A DNA stretch of 59,416 bases from Noviherbaspirillum malthae (GCF_015352985.1 NZ_JACYXF010000034.1:1-59416); one strand, 5' to 3'. Numbered from the stretch's first letter, positions 18,656 to 27,148 are shown. Notes: generated by a model from the sequence alone, not told the origin. Translations and numbers: made by a program.

Positions 18656-18904
18656 TTATTTCGGCGTCTTCAGCAGGACTTCCAGTTCGGCGACGCGCGC
18701 TTCGAGCGCTTCCAGCTTGGCCCGGGTGCGCGCCAGCACCTGTGCCTGGATGTCGAATTCCTCGCGCGTGACCAGGTCGAGCTTCGAAAAGCCCTGGCTC
18801 ATCATGGCCTTTACGTTCTTCTCGACATCCTTCATCGGCGAGTTTTCGATGACCTGGCTGATCTTGCTTTGCAGGTCATTAAAGAAGTTGTTCTTGTCCA
18901 TCAT
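18656..18904 (-). CDS. ubiK: UbiK-family (BMFP, YqiC-like) ubiquinone biosynthesis accessory protein
   Basis: The 82-residue protein consists of an amphipathic N-terminal segment (FFNDLQSKISQVIENSP) and a C-terminal coiled coil (TREEFDIQAQVLARTRAKLEALEARVAELE). This is the UbiK/YqiC architecture. UbiK trimerises, binds lipid and assists aerobic ubiquinone synthesis with UbiJ. Two ATGs are adjacent (18904 and 18901); AAGGA sits 3 or 6 bases upstream, so 18901 may be the real start. The longer frame from 19015 includes the NtrC-type site region and is not credible. It is probably co-transcribed with comM. Confidence 0.87.
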   Translation of the reverse strand: MMDKNNFFNDLQSKISQVIENSPMKDVEKNVKAMMSQGFSKLDLVTREEFDIQAQVLARTRAKLEALEARVAELEVLLKTPK

Positions 18905-18923
18905 CAATCCTTGTCTTAAAAAA

Positions 18924-18940
18924 TCGCACCCGCGTGGTGC
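18924..18940. promoter_or_regulatory. NtrC-type upstream activating site
   Basis: The 17-bp palindrome CGCACC-CGCGT-GGTGCG matches the NtrC enhancer consensus TGCACC-N5-GGTGCA except at the two outermost bases. It lies 124 bp upstream of the -24 element of the sigma-54 promoter at 19065, the normal enhancer spacing. Further GGTGC half-sites follow at about 18955-19000. It lies in the divergent region between ubiK and the porin-glnK-amtB operon. Confidence 0.7.
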
Positions 18941-19064
18941 GCATGGAATGGAGCGCTTCAGCGTGGTGCATCTCAAATGGTGCGAGGCTCCAAATGCGGT
19001 GCATTCCTTGGCCAAGCAGGGGAGAAATGTAAAAAAAGATAACGCAATTGTGGCATGAAAACGA

Positions 19065-19081
19065 TGGCATGAGTCCTGCTA
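19065..19081 (+). promoter_or_regulatory. sigma-54 (-24/-12) promoter of the porin-glnK-amtB operon
   Basis: TGGCATGAGTCCTGCTA has the invariant GG (19066-19067) and GC (19078-19079) separated by exactly ten bases. It differs from the consensus TGGCACG-N4-TTGC by single bases in each element. Predicted transcription start is near 19091, about 50 bp before the porin ATG. Together with the NtrC-type site it predicts induction under nitrogen limitation. Confidence 0.72.
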
Positions 19082-19139
19082 AGTAGTTGGAAAAATGCAA
19101 TACCAGTGTCTGTCCAACTCACAACAAAAGGGATTCGCA

Positions 19140-19889
19140 ATGAAAAAAATGATTCTTGCTGCCGCCGTATTCGCCGCCTGCGCAACATCCGCTTCGGCAC
19201 AGCAAGCAGCCGCCACCCCGGAGCACAGCTTCACCGGCAACCTGACCCTGGCAAGCGACTATCGTTTCCGCGGCATTTCCCAGACTTATCGCCGGCCTGC
19301 GATCCAGGGCGGCTTCGATTATGCGCACAGCAGCGGCTTCTATGTCGGCAACTGGAACTCCAACGTCAGCGGCAACCAGTTCCCCGACGGCGCCAGCCTC
19401 GAGATGGACTTCTACGGCGGCTACAAGTTTGAAGTCATGCCCGACCTGACCGCCGACGTCGGCCTGCTCAAGTACTACTACCCGGGCGCCTCCATCGCCG
19501 GCGTCAAGCCCGATGCACTGGAGTTCTACGTGGGCGCGACCTACAAGTGGTTCTCCGCCAAGTACAGCCACGGCATCAGCGACGATTACTTCGGCTTCAC
19601 CAATGCCGACGGTTCCTACTACCTCGACCTGAACGCCAACTTCGAGATCGCCGAGAAGACCACGCTGGGCCTGCACGTCGGCCGCCAGAAATTCAAGAAC
19701 TACGGCGCCTTCGATTACACCGACTACAAGGTCGGCGTCTCGCGCGACTTCGGTTTCGCCACCGTCGGCCTGGCGTATGTCGGTTCGAATGCCGATTCCG
19801 GTTCGTACACCTATTCGAACGCCAGCGGCACGCGTTCGAAGGATGTGAGCAAGAGCACCGTCGTTCTCTCGCTCTCCAAGACTTTCTAA
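19140..19889 (+). CDS. TorF-family putative outer-membrane porin
   Basis: The 249-residue protein starts MKKMILAAAVFAACATSASA with signal cleavage after about residue 21. I use the ATG at 19140, preceded by AAAGGGAT; the frame's earlier ATG at 19095 lies before the predicted transcript start region and adds no signal-like sequence. The mature part is a chain of amphipathic beta strands (SFTGNLTLASDYRFRGISQT) ending in a C-terminal Phe (LSLSKTF), the outer-membrane insertion signal. It matches the TIGR02001/TorF family, often found beside glnK-amtB in betaproteobacteria. It is the first gene of an operon, 18 bp before glnK, and may let ammonium or small nitrogen compounds through the outer membrane (inference). 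Confidence 0.85.
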   Translation: MKKMILAAAVFAACATSASAQQAAATPEHSFTGNLTLASDYRFRGISQTYRRPAIQGGFDYAHSSGFYVGNWNSNVSGNQFPDGASLEMDFYGGYKFEVMPDLTADVGLLKYYYPGASIAGVKPDALEFYVGATYKWFSAKYSHGISDDYFGFTNADGSYYLDLNANFEIAEKTTLGLHVGRQKFKNYGAFDYTDYKVGVSRDFGFATVGLAYVGSNADSGSYTYSNASGTRSKDVSKSTVVLSLSKTF

Positions 19890-19907
19890 ATCTCCTGGAG
19901 GCTCATC

Positions 19908-20246
19908 ATGAAACTGATCACTGCGATCATCAAGCCTTTCAAGCTGGACGAGGTGCGCGAGTCGCTCTCCGCCATCGGCGTGCAAGGCATCACCGTGACC
20001 GAGGTCAAGGGTTTCGGTCGCCAGAAAGGCCACACCGAGCTGTATCGCGGCGCGGAATACGTGGTCGATTTCCTGCCCAAGACCAAGATCGAAGCGGCCG
20101 TCGACGATGCGATCGTCGACCGCGCCATCGAAGCCATCGAAAGCGCCGCCCGCACCGGCAAGATCGGCGACGGCAAGATCTTCGTCTACGACTTGCAGCA
20201 AGTCGTCCGTATCCGCACGGGCGAAACCGGCAAAGACGCCCTCTAA
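19908..20246 (+). CDS. glnK: nitrogen regulatory protein P-II (GlnK)
   Basis: The 112-residue protein is a standard PII trimer subunit: MKLITAIIKPFKLDEVRE start, T-loop with the uridylylation Tyr51 in YRGAEY, B-loop TGKIGDGKIFV and C-loop QQVVRIRTGE. It senses ATP/ADP and 2-oxoglutarate, is uridylylated by GlnD under nitrogen starvation, and blocks AmtB when nitrogen is plentiful. It is named GlnK and not GlnB because it lies 18 bp upstream of amtB. A TGGAGG ribosome binding site precedes the ATG. Confidence 0.95.
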   Translation: MKLITAIIKPFKLDEVRESLSAIGVQGITVTEVKGFGRQKGHTELYRGAEYVVDFLPKTKIEAAVDDAIVDRAIEAIESAARTGKIGDGKIFVYDLQQVVRIRTGETGKDAL

Positions 20247-20264
20247 GGATCCAAGGAGATTTCA

Positions 20265-21812
20265 ATGAAGAAATTACTCGCCAGCTTCCTCGCGACCAGC
20301 ACGCTGCTGTTCGCGGTAGGCTTCGCCCAGCCCGCGCTGGCCGCGGATGAACCCGCCAAACCCGAGGCAACCGCAACCGTCGTGGCGCAGGCCGCGGCGC
20401 CGGCTGCCGAAGCCGCAGCACCGGCGGCCGCAGCTCCCGCCGCCGCGGCAACGCCTGCTGCGGCAGCACCCGCAGCCCCGGCCGCAGCCGCGCCGGCGCC
20501 CGTCCCCAACAAGGGCGATACCGCCTGGATGATGACGGCCACCGTCCTCGTCATCCTGATGACCATCCCGGGCCTGGCCCTGTTCTACGGCGGCCTGGTC
20601 CGTTCGAAGAACATGCTGTCGATCCTGATGCAGGTGTTCATGATCTTCTCGCTGATCACGGTCCTGTGGGCGATCTACGGCTACTCGCTCGCCTTCACCA
20701 CCGGCGGAAGCTTCATCGGCTCCTTCGACAGGCTGTTCCTGAAAGGGATCAACCTGGAATCGGTGGCGGCGACCTTCAGCAAGGGCGTGGTCATTCCCGA
20801 GTACGTGTTCGTGGCCTTCCAGGCGACCTTCGCAGCCATCACCTGCGGCCTGATCGTCGGCGCATTCGCCGAGCGCATCAAGTTCTCCGCCGTGCTGCTG
20901 TTCATCGTGCTGTGGTTCACCTTCTCCTACCTGCCGATCGCGCACATGGTCTGGTTCTGGGCCGGTCCGGATGCCTACACGGATGCCGCCGCCGCAGAAG
21001 CCGCGACCGCAACCGCAGGCTGGCTGTTCCAGAAGGGCGCGCTCGACTTCGCGGGCGGCACCGTGGTTCACATCAATGCCGCAGTCGCCGGCCTGGTGGG
21101 TGCCTACGTGATCGGCAAGCGCGTCGGCTACGGCAAGGAATCGATGGCCCCGCACTCCCTGACCATGACCATGATCGGCGCATCGCTGCTGTGGGTGGGC
21201 TGGTTCGGCTTCAACGCGGGTTCGGCCTACGAGTCCACTTCCGCTGCAGCCCTGGCCATGGTCAACACCATCCTCGCCACGTCCGCCGCAACCCTGTCCT
21301 GGTCCTTCGGCGAATGGATGGGCAAGGGCAAGCCGTCGATGCTCGGCGCTGCTTCCGGTGCCGTCGCCGGCCTGGTGGCCGTCACGCCGGCCGCTGGTTT
21401 CGTCGGTCCGATGGGCGCACTGGTGATCGGCCTGCTGGGCGGCATCATCTGCCTGTGGGGCGTCAACGGCCTCAAGCGCATGCTCGGCGCTGACGACTCG
21501 CTCGACGTGTTCGGCGTGCACGGCGTCGGCGGTATCCTCGGCGCGCTGCTGACCGGCGTGTTCGCATCGCCGTCGCTCGGCGGCACGGGCATCTATGACT
21601 ATGTCGCCAACAAGGTTGCAGAAGACTACTCGATCGCAGGCCAGGTCTGGATCCAGCTCGAAGGCGTGCTGGTCACCGCAATCTGGTCCGGCATCGTCGC
21701 CTTCGTGGCCTTCAAGCTGGTCGACCTGATCGTCGGTCTGCGCGTGCCGGAAGAGGAAGAGCGCGAAGGTCTGGACATCTCCAGCCACGGCGAATCCGCT
21801 TACCACATGTAA
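20265..21812 (+). CDS. amtB: ammonium transporter AmtB
   Basis: The 515-residue channel has a signal peptide (cleaved near QPALAA, residue about 26), then an unusually long Ala/Pro-rich segment (about 28-83), then eleven membrane helices. Helix 1 starts at GDTAWMMTATVLVILMTIPGLALFYGG. The pore histidines lie in GGTVVHINAAVAGL and in DVFGVHGVGGILGALLTG. It moves NH3/NH4+ into the cytoplasm and is plugged by GlnK. It is the last gene of the sigma-54-driven operon, followed by a strong terminator. The C-terminal tail (VPEEEEREGLDISSHGESAYHM) is the GlnK-binding type. Confidence 0.95.
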   Translation: MKKLLASFLATSTLLFAVGFAQPALAADEPAKPEATATVVAQAAAPAAEAAAPAAAAPAAAATPAAAAPAAPAAAAPAPVPNKGDTAWMMTATVLVILMTIPGLALFYGGLVRSKNMLSILMQVFMIFSLITVLWAIYGYSLAFTTGGSFIGSFDRLFLKGINLESVAATFSKGVVIPEYVFVAFQATFAAITCGLIVGAFAERIKFSAVLLFIVLWFTFSYLPIAHMVWFWAGPDAYTDAAAAEAATATAGWLFQKGALDFAGGTVVHINAAVAGLVGAYVIGKRVGYGKESMAPHSLTMTMIGASLLWVGWFGFNAGSAYESTSAAALAMVNTILATSAATLSWSFGEWMGKGKPSMLGAASGAVAGLVAVTPAAGFVGPMGALVIGLLGGIICLWGVNGLKRMLGADDSLDVFGVHGVGGILGALLTGVFASPSLGGTGIYDYVANKVAEDYSIAGQVWIQLEGVLVTAIWSGIVAFVAFKLVDLIVGLRVPEEEEREGLDISSHGESAYHM

Positions 21813-21864
21813 GCATACCGGCAACAATCGCTTGTTTCCCCGGCTCGCATGCGAGCATTGAAAA

Positions 21865-21887
21865 CGCCTCTCCGGAGGCGCTTTTTT
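21865..21887 (+). terminator. intrinsic terminator after amtB
   Basis: CGCCTC-TCCG-GAGGCG forms a perfect six-pair stem with a four-base loop (21865-21880), followed by C and six Ts. It lies 53 bp after the amtB stop and closes the porin-glnK-amtB operon. Confidence 0.85.
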
Positions 21888-22319
21888 ATTTCCGGTCGGA
21901 TAAATCCAACCTGCGCCGCGGCCGGCACCCCCGCTCATGCTTGGCAGTCATGCAACAAGGAAGGCGCTGCCGGGCGATCACGGACATTAACCCCCACAAA
22001 CCGTGATGTTATTGCCCATTCGGCGCCAAGCCGACCACGCGCTTCGGGGATTACCATTAGAATCAATATCGTTCCGAAACGGCAAAACCGCGACGGCGAG
22101 TTGAAAAGCGCCGTGCCGCCCCGATATGGGGTGTGCGCGCGGCAGCCTGACATACGTCTCGGATTACGCTTGAAACACCGGCATGCCGCGTCCAGCCGCT
22201 TTTTGCCGCCCTCTGCCGACGTTCGCGGCAGACGCGCCGCGGACAAATGGGAGAAGGGCCTGGCGTCAAGGCCATCGGCCAGCCGGTGAAACAGAGCACC
22301 TCATACTTGGAAGGTTTAT
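21888..22319. other. 432-bp stretch without a supported gene, upstream of gshA
   Basis: This stretch follows the amtB terminator and should contain the gshA promoter. Frames on both strands (a 146-codon plus frame and a 103-codon minus frame) are Arg/Pro-rich, lack ribosome binding sites and resemble no family. I see no confident promoter, repeat or RNA fold. A ribosome binding site GGAAGG at 22309-22314 belongs to gshA. Confidence 0.5.
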
Positions 22320-23618
22320 ATGGTTCCGCACCTAGTCACGGCCCTTAACGGTCCGCTACTCGATCTCGAAAAGAAAATCCTGGCTGCGACTCCGGCCATC
22401 GAACGCTGGTTCCGCCTCGAGTGGCAGGAACATACGCCGCCGTTCTATTGCTCGGTGGACCTGCGCAACGCCGGCTTCAAGCTGGCCCCGGTCGACACCA
22501 ACCTGTTTCCCGGCGGCTTCAACAACCTCTCTCCGGAAATGCTGCCGCTGGCCGTGCAGGCCGCCATGGCCGCGATCGAGAAATATTGTCCGGACGCCAA
22601 GAACCTTCTGCTGATCCCCGAGCGCCATACCCGCAACACCTTCTACCTGCAGAACGTCGCCCGCCTGATCCAGATCTTCCGCCAGACCGGCCTCAACGTG
22701 CGCCTCGGCTCGCTCTCGGAAGACGTGAAGGAGCCGACCAACATCGACCTGCCCGACGGCAGCACGCTGACGCTGGAGCCGCTGGAGCGTTCGTCCAACG
22801 GCCGCCGCCTCGGCCTGAAGAATTTCGATCCCTGCACCGTGCTGCTCAACAACGACCTGTCGTCCGGCATTCCCTCGGTGCTCGAAGGCCTGCACGAGCA
22901 GACGCTGCTGCCGCCGCTGCATGCCGGCTGGGCGGTGCGCCGCAAGACCAATCACTTCGCCGCCTACGATGAAGTGGTGAAGAAGTTCGCCAAGCTGATC
23001 GACGTCGACGGCTGGATGCTCAATCCCTATTTCGCCCGCTGCGGCGAAATCAATTTCCAAGAGCGCACCGGCGAGGAATGCCTGGCGACCAACGTCGACA
23101 TGCTGCTCACCAAGATCCGCAAGAAGTACAAGGAATACGGCATCAAGGAAACGCCGTTCGTGATCGTCAAGGCCGACGCCGGCACCTACGGCATGGGCAT
23201 CATGACGGTTCGGGACGCGAGCGAAGTGCGCGACCTCAACCGCAAGCAGCGCAACAAGATGTCGGTGGTGAAGGAAGGCCTGGAAGTGTCCGACGTTATC
23301 ATCCAGGAAGGCGTGCATACCTTCGAGCACATCAACGAGGCGGTGGCCGAGCCGGTGGTCTACATGATCGACCGCTACGTGGTGGGCGGCTTCTACCGCG
23401 TGCATTCCGAGCGCGGCGTGGACGAAAACCTCAATTCGCCGGGCGCGCATTTCGTGCCGCTGGCCTTCGCCCAGCAGCATGCGCTGCCCGACCTGCAGGC
23501 CAAGCCGGGCACCGCGCCGCCGAACCGCTTCTACATGTACGGCGTGGTGGCGCGCATGGCCCTGCTGGCGGCTTCCATCGAGCTCGAGAAGACCGACCCC
23601 AACCCGGAAGTCTACTGA
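22320..23618 (+). CDS. gshA: glutamate-cysteine ligase (betaproteobacterial/Acidithiobacillus type)
   Basis: The 432-residue enzyme is the type found with gshB in betaproteobacteria (recalled as the TIGR02049 family), not the E. coli GshA family. Recognisable stretches are PFYCSVDLRNAGFKLAPVDTNLFPGGFNNL near the N-terminus, the ATP-grasp-like VIVKADAGTYGMGIMTV and the SERGVDENLNSPGAHFVPL region. It makes gamma-glutamylcysteine, the first step of glutathione synthesis. The stop overlaps the gshB start (ATGA at 23615-23618 region), showing translational coupling. Confidence 0.92.
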   Translation: MVPHLVTALNGPLLDLEKKILAATPAIERWFRLEWQEHTPPFYCSVDLRNAGFKLAPVDTNLFPGGFNNLSPEMLPLAVQAAMAAIEKYCPDAKNLLLIPERHTRNTFYLQNVARLIQIFRQTGLNVRLGSLSEDVKEPTNIDLPDGSTLTLEPLERSSNGRRLGLKNFDPCTVLLNNDLSSGIPSVLEGLHEQTLLPPLHAGWAVRRKTNHFAAYDEVVKKFAKLIDVDGWMLNPYFARCGEINFQERTGEECLATNVDMLLTKIRKKYKEYGIKETPFVIVKADAGTYGMGIMTVRDASEVRDLNRKQRNKMSVVKEGLEVSDVIIQEGVHTFEHINEAVAEPVVYMIDRYVVGGFYRVHSERGVDENLNSPGAHFVPLAFAQQHALPDLQAKPGTAPPNRFYMYGVVARMALLAASIELEKTDPNPEVY

Positions 23619-24553
23619 TGAAATTCGCTTTCCTCGCCGACCCGCTCGACCAATTCAAGATCTACAAGGACACGACGTTCTCGATGATGGCCGAGGCCGC
23701 GCGCCGCGGCCATGAAGTCTATGCCTTCCAGCAGAAGGACATGGCCTTCGAGGGCGACCGCGTGACGGCCAACGTGGCGCGCATCACCATGACCGGCGAT
23801 CCCGACGAGTGGTACCGCGCCGATCCGGCGGCTTCCGTGTCGCTGGACATGTTCGACGCGGTGCTGGTGCGCAAGGACCCGCCGTTCAACATGGAATACA
23901 TCTACCTGACCTATCTGCTCGAAATCGCGGAGAAGCAGGGCGCGCGTGTGTTCAACCGGCCGGAGGCGATCCGCAGCCACAACGAGAAGCTGTCGATCGC
24001 GCAGTTCCCGCAGTTCACCTCGCCCACGCTGGTGACCAGCGATGCGAAGCGGTTGAAGGCCTTCCATGCAGAGCACAAGGATGTGATCCTCAAGCCGCTC
24101 GACGGCATGGGCGGCACCGGCATCTTCCGGGTCAGGGAAGACGGCATGAACCTCGGTTCCATCATCGAGACGCTGACCTTCAACGGCGTGCATTCCATCA
24201 TGGCGCAGCGCTACATTCCCGACATCGTCAAGGGCGACAAGCGGGTGCTGCTGATCGGCGGGCAGGTTGTGCCGTATTGCCTGGCGCGCATTCCCCAGGG
24301 CGGGGAAGTGCGCGGCAACCTCGCCGCCGGCGGCCTCGGCGTGGCCCAGCCGATCTCCGAGCGGGACCGGGAAATCGGCGAGACGCTCGCACCGATCCTG
24401 TTCGGGCGCGGCCTGCTGCTGGTAGGGTTGGATGTCATCGGCGACAAGCTGACCGAAATCAACGTCACCAGCCCGACCTGTTTCCAGGAAATCACGCAGC
24501 AGACCGGGTTCAACGTTCCCGGCATGTTCATCGACACACTGGAAAAGCAATGA
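23618..24553 (+). CDS. gshB: glutathione synthetase
   Basis: The 311-residue ATP-grasp ligase starts MKFAFLADPLDQFKIYKDTTF at the ATG overlapping the gshA stop. Family marks are LVRKDPPFNMEYIYLTYLL, the ATP-grasp loop LKPLDGMGGTGIFRV, GGQVVPYCLARIPQGGEVRGNLAAGG and the Mg-binding DKLTEINVTSPTCFQEI. It joins glycine to gamma-glutamylcysteine to form glutathione. It is the second gene of gshAB; the phosphotransfer genes follow after 97 bp on the same strand and may be read from the same transcript. Confidence 0.95.
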   Translation: MKFAFLADPLDQFKIYKDTTFSMMAEAARRGHEVYAFQQKDMAFEGDRVTANVARITMTGDPDEWYRADPAASVSLDMFDAVLVRKDPPFNMEYIYLTYLLEIAEKQGARVFNRPEAIRSHNEKLSIAQFPQFTSPTLVTSDAKRLKAFHAEHKDVILKPLDGMGGTGIFRVREDGMNLGSIIETLTFNGVHSIMAQRYIPDIVKGDKRVLLIGGQVVPYCLARIPQGGEVRGNLAAGGLGVAQPISERDREIGETLAPILFGRGLLLVGLDVIGDKLTEINVTSPTCFQEITQQTGFNVPGMFIDTLEKQ

Positions 24554-24650
24554 CAACCACAGGTGCCGAAAACCTCGGCAGCCACCGGCAAAGACCGCAA
24601 CAAGGGACCAGGCCGCAAGCCAACATCAATACGGGCCTGCAAGAGCAACC

Positions 24651-25058
24651 ATGATCGGGATTCTCCTTTTAACCCATGCGCCGCTGGGCAATGCCTTCAT
24701 CGATGCGGCGACCCATGTGTTCCGCGCCCGGCCCGAACGCATGGAAGCCATCGACGTGCGCGCCGACCAGGACACGGCCGAAGTCAACCGCGTCGCCCAG
24801 GAAGCCATCATCCGGCTCGACGACGGCTCGGGCGTGCTGGTGATCACCGACGTCATGGGCGGCACGCCGTCCAACTGCACGCTGAAACTGTGCAGCCCCG
24901 GCCATGTGGAAGTGATCGCCGGCATCAGCCTGCCGATGCTGCTGCGGGCGCTGACCTACCGCAATGATACGATTGACGTTGTTGTCGAAATGGCGCTCGC
25001 GGGAGGGCAGAGCGGCGCCGTGCGGGTCGACAACCGCGTCCGCCTTTCTCCCAACTGA
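24651..25058 (+). CDS. PTS EIIA component, mannose family
   Basis: The 135-residue cytosolic protein has the EIIA-Man fold signature. The phosphorylated His9 lies in MIGILLLTHAPLG, then come GVLVITDVMGGTPSNC and GISLPMLLRAL. No EIIB or membrane EIIC/D gene is nearby, so it accepts phosphate from HPr without any sugar permease here. In betaproteobacteria such EIIA-HPr-EI triads act in regulation (for example with HPr kinase, PHB or nitrogen/carbon balance). It is the first of three genes in the order EIIA-HPr-EI. Confidence 0.9.
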   Translation: MIGILLLTHAPLGNAFIDAATHVFRARPERMEAIDVRADQDTAEVNRVAQEAIIRLDDGSGVLVITDVMGGTPSNCTLKLCSPGHVEVIAGISLPMLLRALTYRNDTIDVVVEMALAGGQSGAVRVDNRVRLSPN

Positions 25059-25090
25059 ACCACTGACAAAAGAAGAAGACCACCCGAGAC

Positions 25091-25360
25091 ATGATTCAAC
25101 AGGAAATCGAAATCGTCAACAAGCTGGGCCTGCATGCGCGCGCATCGGCAAAACTCACCCAGCTTGCGGCAAAATACAAGAGCGAAATCTGGATCAGCCG
25201 CAATTCCCGGCGGGTCAATGCCAAATCCATCATGGGAGTGATGATGCTGGCGGCCGGCAAGGGCGCCAAGGTGACGCTCGAAACCGACGGCGCGGACGAG
25301 AAGGAAGCGTTCGATGCCTTGGCCGAGCTGATCCGCAACCGGTTCGGCGAAGGCGAATAA
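25091..25360 (+). CDS. ptsH: phosphocarrier protein HPr
   Basis: The 89-residue HPr has the active-site His15 in NKLGLHARASAKL and the regulatory Ser46 in NAKSIMGVMML. It carries phosphate from enzyme I on His15. A conserved Ser46 means it could also be modified by HPr kinase/phosphorylase (HprK), which many betaproteobacteria have; hprK is not in this window. It lies between the EIIA gene (32 bp upstream) and ptsI (39 bp downstream). Confidence 0.95.
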   Translation: MIQQEIEIVNKLGLHARASAKLTQLAAKYKSEIWISRNSRRVNAKSIMGVMMLAAGKGAKVTLETDGADEKEAFDALAELIRNRFGEGE

Positions 25361-25399
25361 GCCGGTTCGACCGGCACACGATCAGGGACAGGTACACCG

Positions 25400-27148
25400 A
25401 TGGCTTCCTTCACGCTCCATGGCATTCCGGTATCGCGCGGCATCGCGATCGGCCGCGCCCATCTTCTCGCGCCCGCGGCGCTCGACGTCAAGCACTACCT
25501 GGTGTCGGAAGAGCAGGTCGAAGCGGAAGTGCAGCGGCTGCAGAAGGCCATCGCCACCGTCCACCGCGAGCTGCAGACCATCTGGAACGAGCTGCCCAAG
25601 GATTCCCCGGCCGAACTCGGCGCCTTCATCGACGTGCATGCGCTGATCCTGTCGGACCCGATGATCGCCGAAGTGCCGCTCGACATCATCCGCTCCCGCC
25701 ATTACAACGCCGAATGGGCGCTGGTGACGCAGATCGACGAATTGTCGGCGCAGTTCGACGAGATCGAGGATGCCTACCTGCGCGAGCGCAAGAGCGACAT
25801 CCAGCAGGTTGGCGAGCGCGTGCTGAAGGTGCTGACCGGTACTGCATCGCCCTTGCCGCAGACCGACAGTGAGGAAACCGCCGGGCGCATGATCGTTGTC
25901 GCCCACGACATCTCGCCGGCCGACATGCTGCAGTTCAAGGACCGCGCCTTCGGCGGCTTCGTCACCGATCTCGGCGGCCAGAATTCGCACACCGCGATCG
26001 TCGCCCGCAGCCTCGACATTCCGGCGGCGGTCGGCATGTACAACGCCTCGGCGCTGATCCAGCAGGACGACTGGGTGGTGATCGACGGCGATGCCGGCGT
26101 GGTCATCGTCGATCCGGCGCCGAATGTGCTGGAGCAGTACCGCGAGCGCCAGGCGCGCCTGCTGCGCGACCGCAAAAAGCTCAGCAAGCTCAGGAAAACC
26201 CCGGCCGTCACCAGGGACGGCACCGCCATCACCCTCTTGGCCAACATCGAACTGCCCGAAGACTGCCCGCCCGCGCTTGAAGCCGGCGCGATGGGCGTGG
26301 GCCTGTTCCGTTCCGAATTCCTGTTCATGGGCCGCACCGGCCCTGCGCACAAGCTGCCGTCCGAAGATGAGCAGTTCGAGTCCTACCGCAAGGCCGTAAC
26401 GGCAATGAAAGGCCGTCCGGTGACCATCCGCACGCTCGACATCGGCGCCGACAAGCCGCTCGACACGGTCGAGCACACCGCGCTCAATCCTGCCCTCGGC
26501 CTGCGCGCCATCCGCTTCTGCCTGGCCGAGCCGCAGATGTTCCTGGCGCAGCTGCGCGCGATCCTGCGCGCATCGGCCTACGGTCCGATCAAGCTGCTCA
26601 TTCCGATGCTGGCGCATGCCTTCGAGATCGACCAGTCGCTGGCCATGGTCGAGCAGGCCAAGGCGCAGCTGCGCGATGCGGGCAAGAAGTTCGATCCGCT
26701 GATCCAGGTCGGCGCGATGATCGAGATCCCGGCGGCGGCATTGACGCTGCCGCTGTTCGTCAAGCGCATGGATTTCCTGTCCATCGGCACCAATGACCTG
26801 ATTCAGTACACGCTGGCGATCGACCGCGCCGACCACGAGGTCGCGCATCTCTACAATCCACTGCACCCGGCGGTGATCTACCTGCTGGCCAGCACCATCG
26901 CCACCGCATCCAAATCCGGCGTGCCGGTGTCGGTGTGCGGCGAAATGGCCGGCGACACCAAGCTCACGCGCCTGCTGCTGGGCATGGGTCTGCGCGAGTT
27001 CTCGATGCATCCCACCCAATTGCTGGCGGTGAAGCAGGAAATCCTCAACAGCGATCTCAACGAGATCGCGCCGCACATGAAGAAGATCCTGAAAACGATG
27101 GAACCGGCGGCGATCGCGGCTGCCGTGGAGCAGCTGCGCAGCATCTGA
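25400..27148 (+). CDS. ptsI: phosphoenolpyruvate-protein phosphotransferase (enzyme I)
   Basis: The 582-residue enzyme I has the HPr-binding/phosphohistidine region (active His197 in LGGQNSHTAIVARSL) and the C-terminal TIM barrel with RSEFLFMGR, IRTLDIGADKPL, FLSIGTNDLIQYTLAIDR and VSVCGEMAGD. It transfers phosphate from PEP to HPr. There is no N-terminal GAF domain, so it is the PtsI type and not PtsP (nitrogen PTS). Last gene of the EIIA-ptsH-ptsI set, followed by a bidirectional hairpin. Confidence 0.95.
   Translation: MASFTLHGIPVSRGIAIGRAHLLAPAALDVKHYLVSEEQVEAEVQRLQKAIATVHRELQTIWNELPKDSPAELGAFIDVHALILSDPMIAEVPLDIIRSRHYNAEWALVTQIDELSAQFDEIEDAYLRERKSDIQQVGERVLKVLTGTASPLPQTDSEETAGRMIVVAHDISPADMLQFKDRAFGGFVTDLGGQNSHTAIVARSLDIPAAVGMYNASALIQQDDWVVIDGDAGVVIVDPAPNVLEQYRERQARLLRDRKKLSKLRKTPAVTRDGTAITLLANIELPEDCPPALEAGAMGVGLFRSEFLFMGRTGPAHKLPSEDEQFESYRKAVTAMKGRPVTIRTLDIGADKPLDTVEHTALNPALGLRAIRFCLAEPQMFLAQLRAILRASAYGPIKLLIPMLAHAFEIDQSLAMVEQAKAQLRDAGKKFDPLIQVGAMIEIPAAALTLPLFVKRMDFLSIGTNDLIQYTLAIDRADHEVAHLYNPLHPAVIYLLASTIATASKSGVPVSVCGEMAGDTKLTRLLLGMGLREFSMHPTQLLAVKQEILNSDLNEIAPHMKKILKTMEPAAIAAAVEQLRSI

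Noticed and set aside
20274..21938. 554-codon minus-strand frame opposite amtB
   Set aside because: It is rich in His/Arg/Gly/Asp, overlaps amtB entirely and is the usual antisense shadow of a high-GC gene.
25382..27076. 564-codon minus-strand frame opposite ptsI
   Set aside because: It is a shadow frame; the plus strand encodes intact enzyme I.
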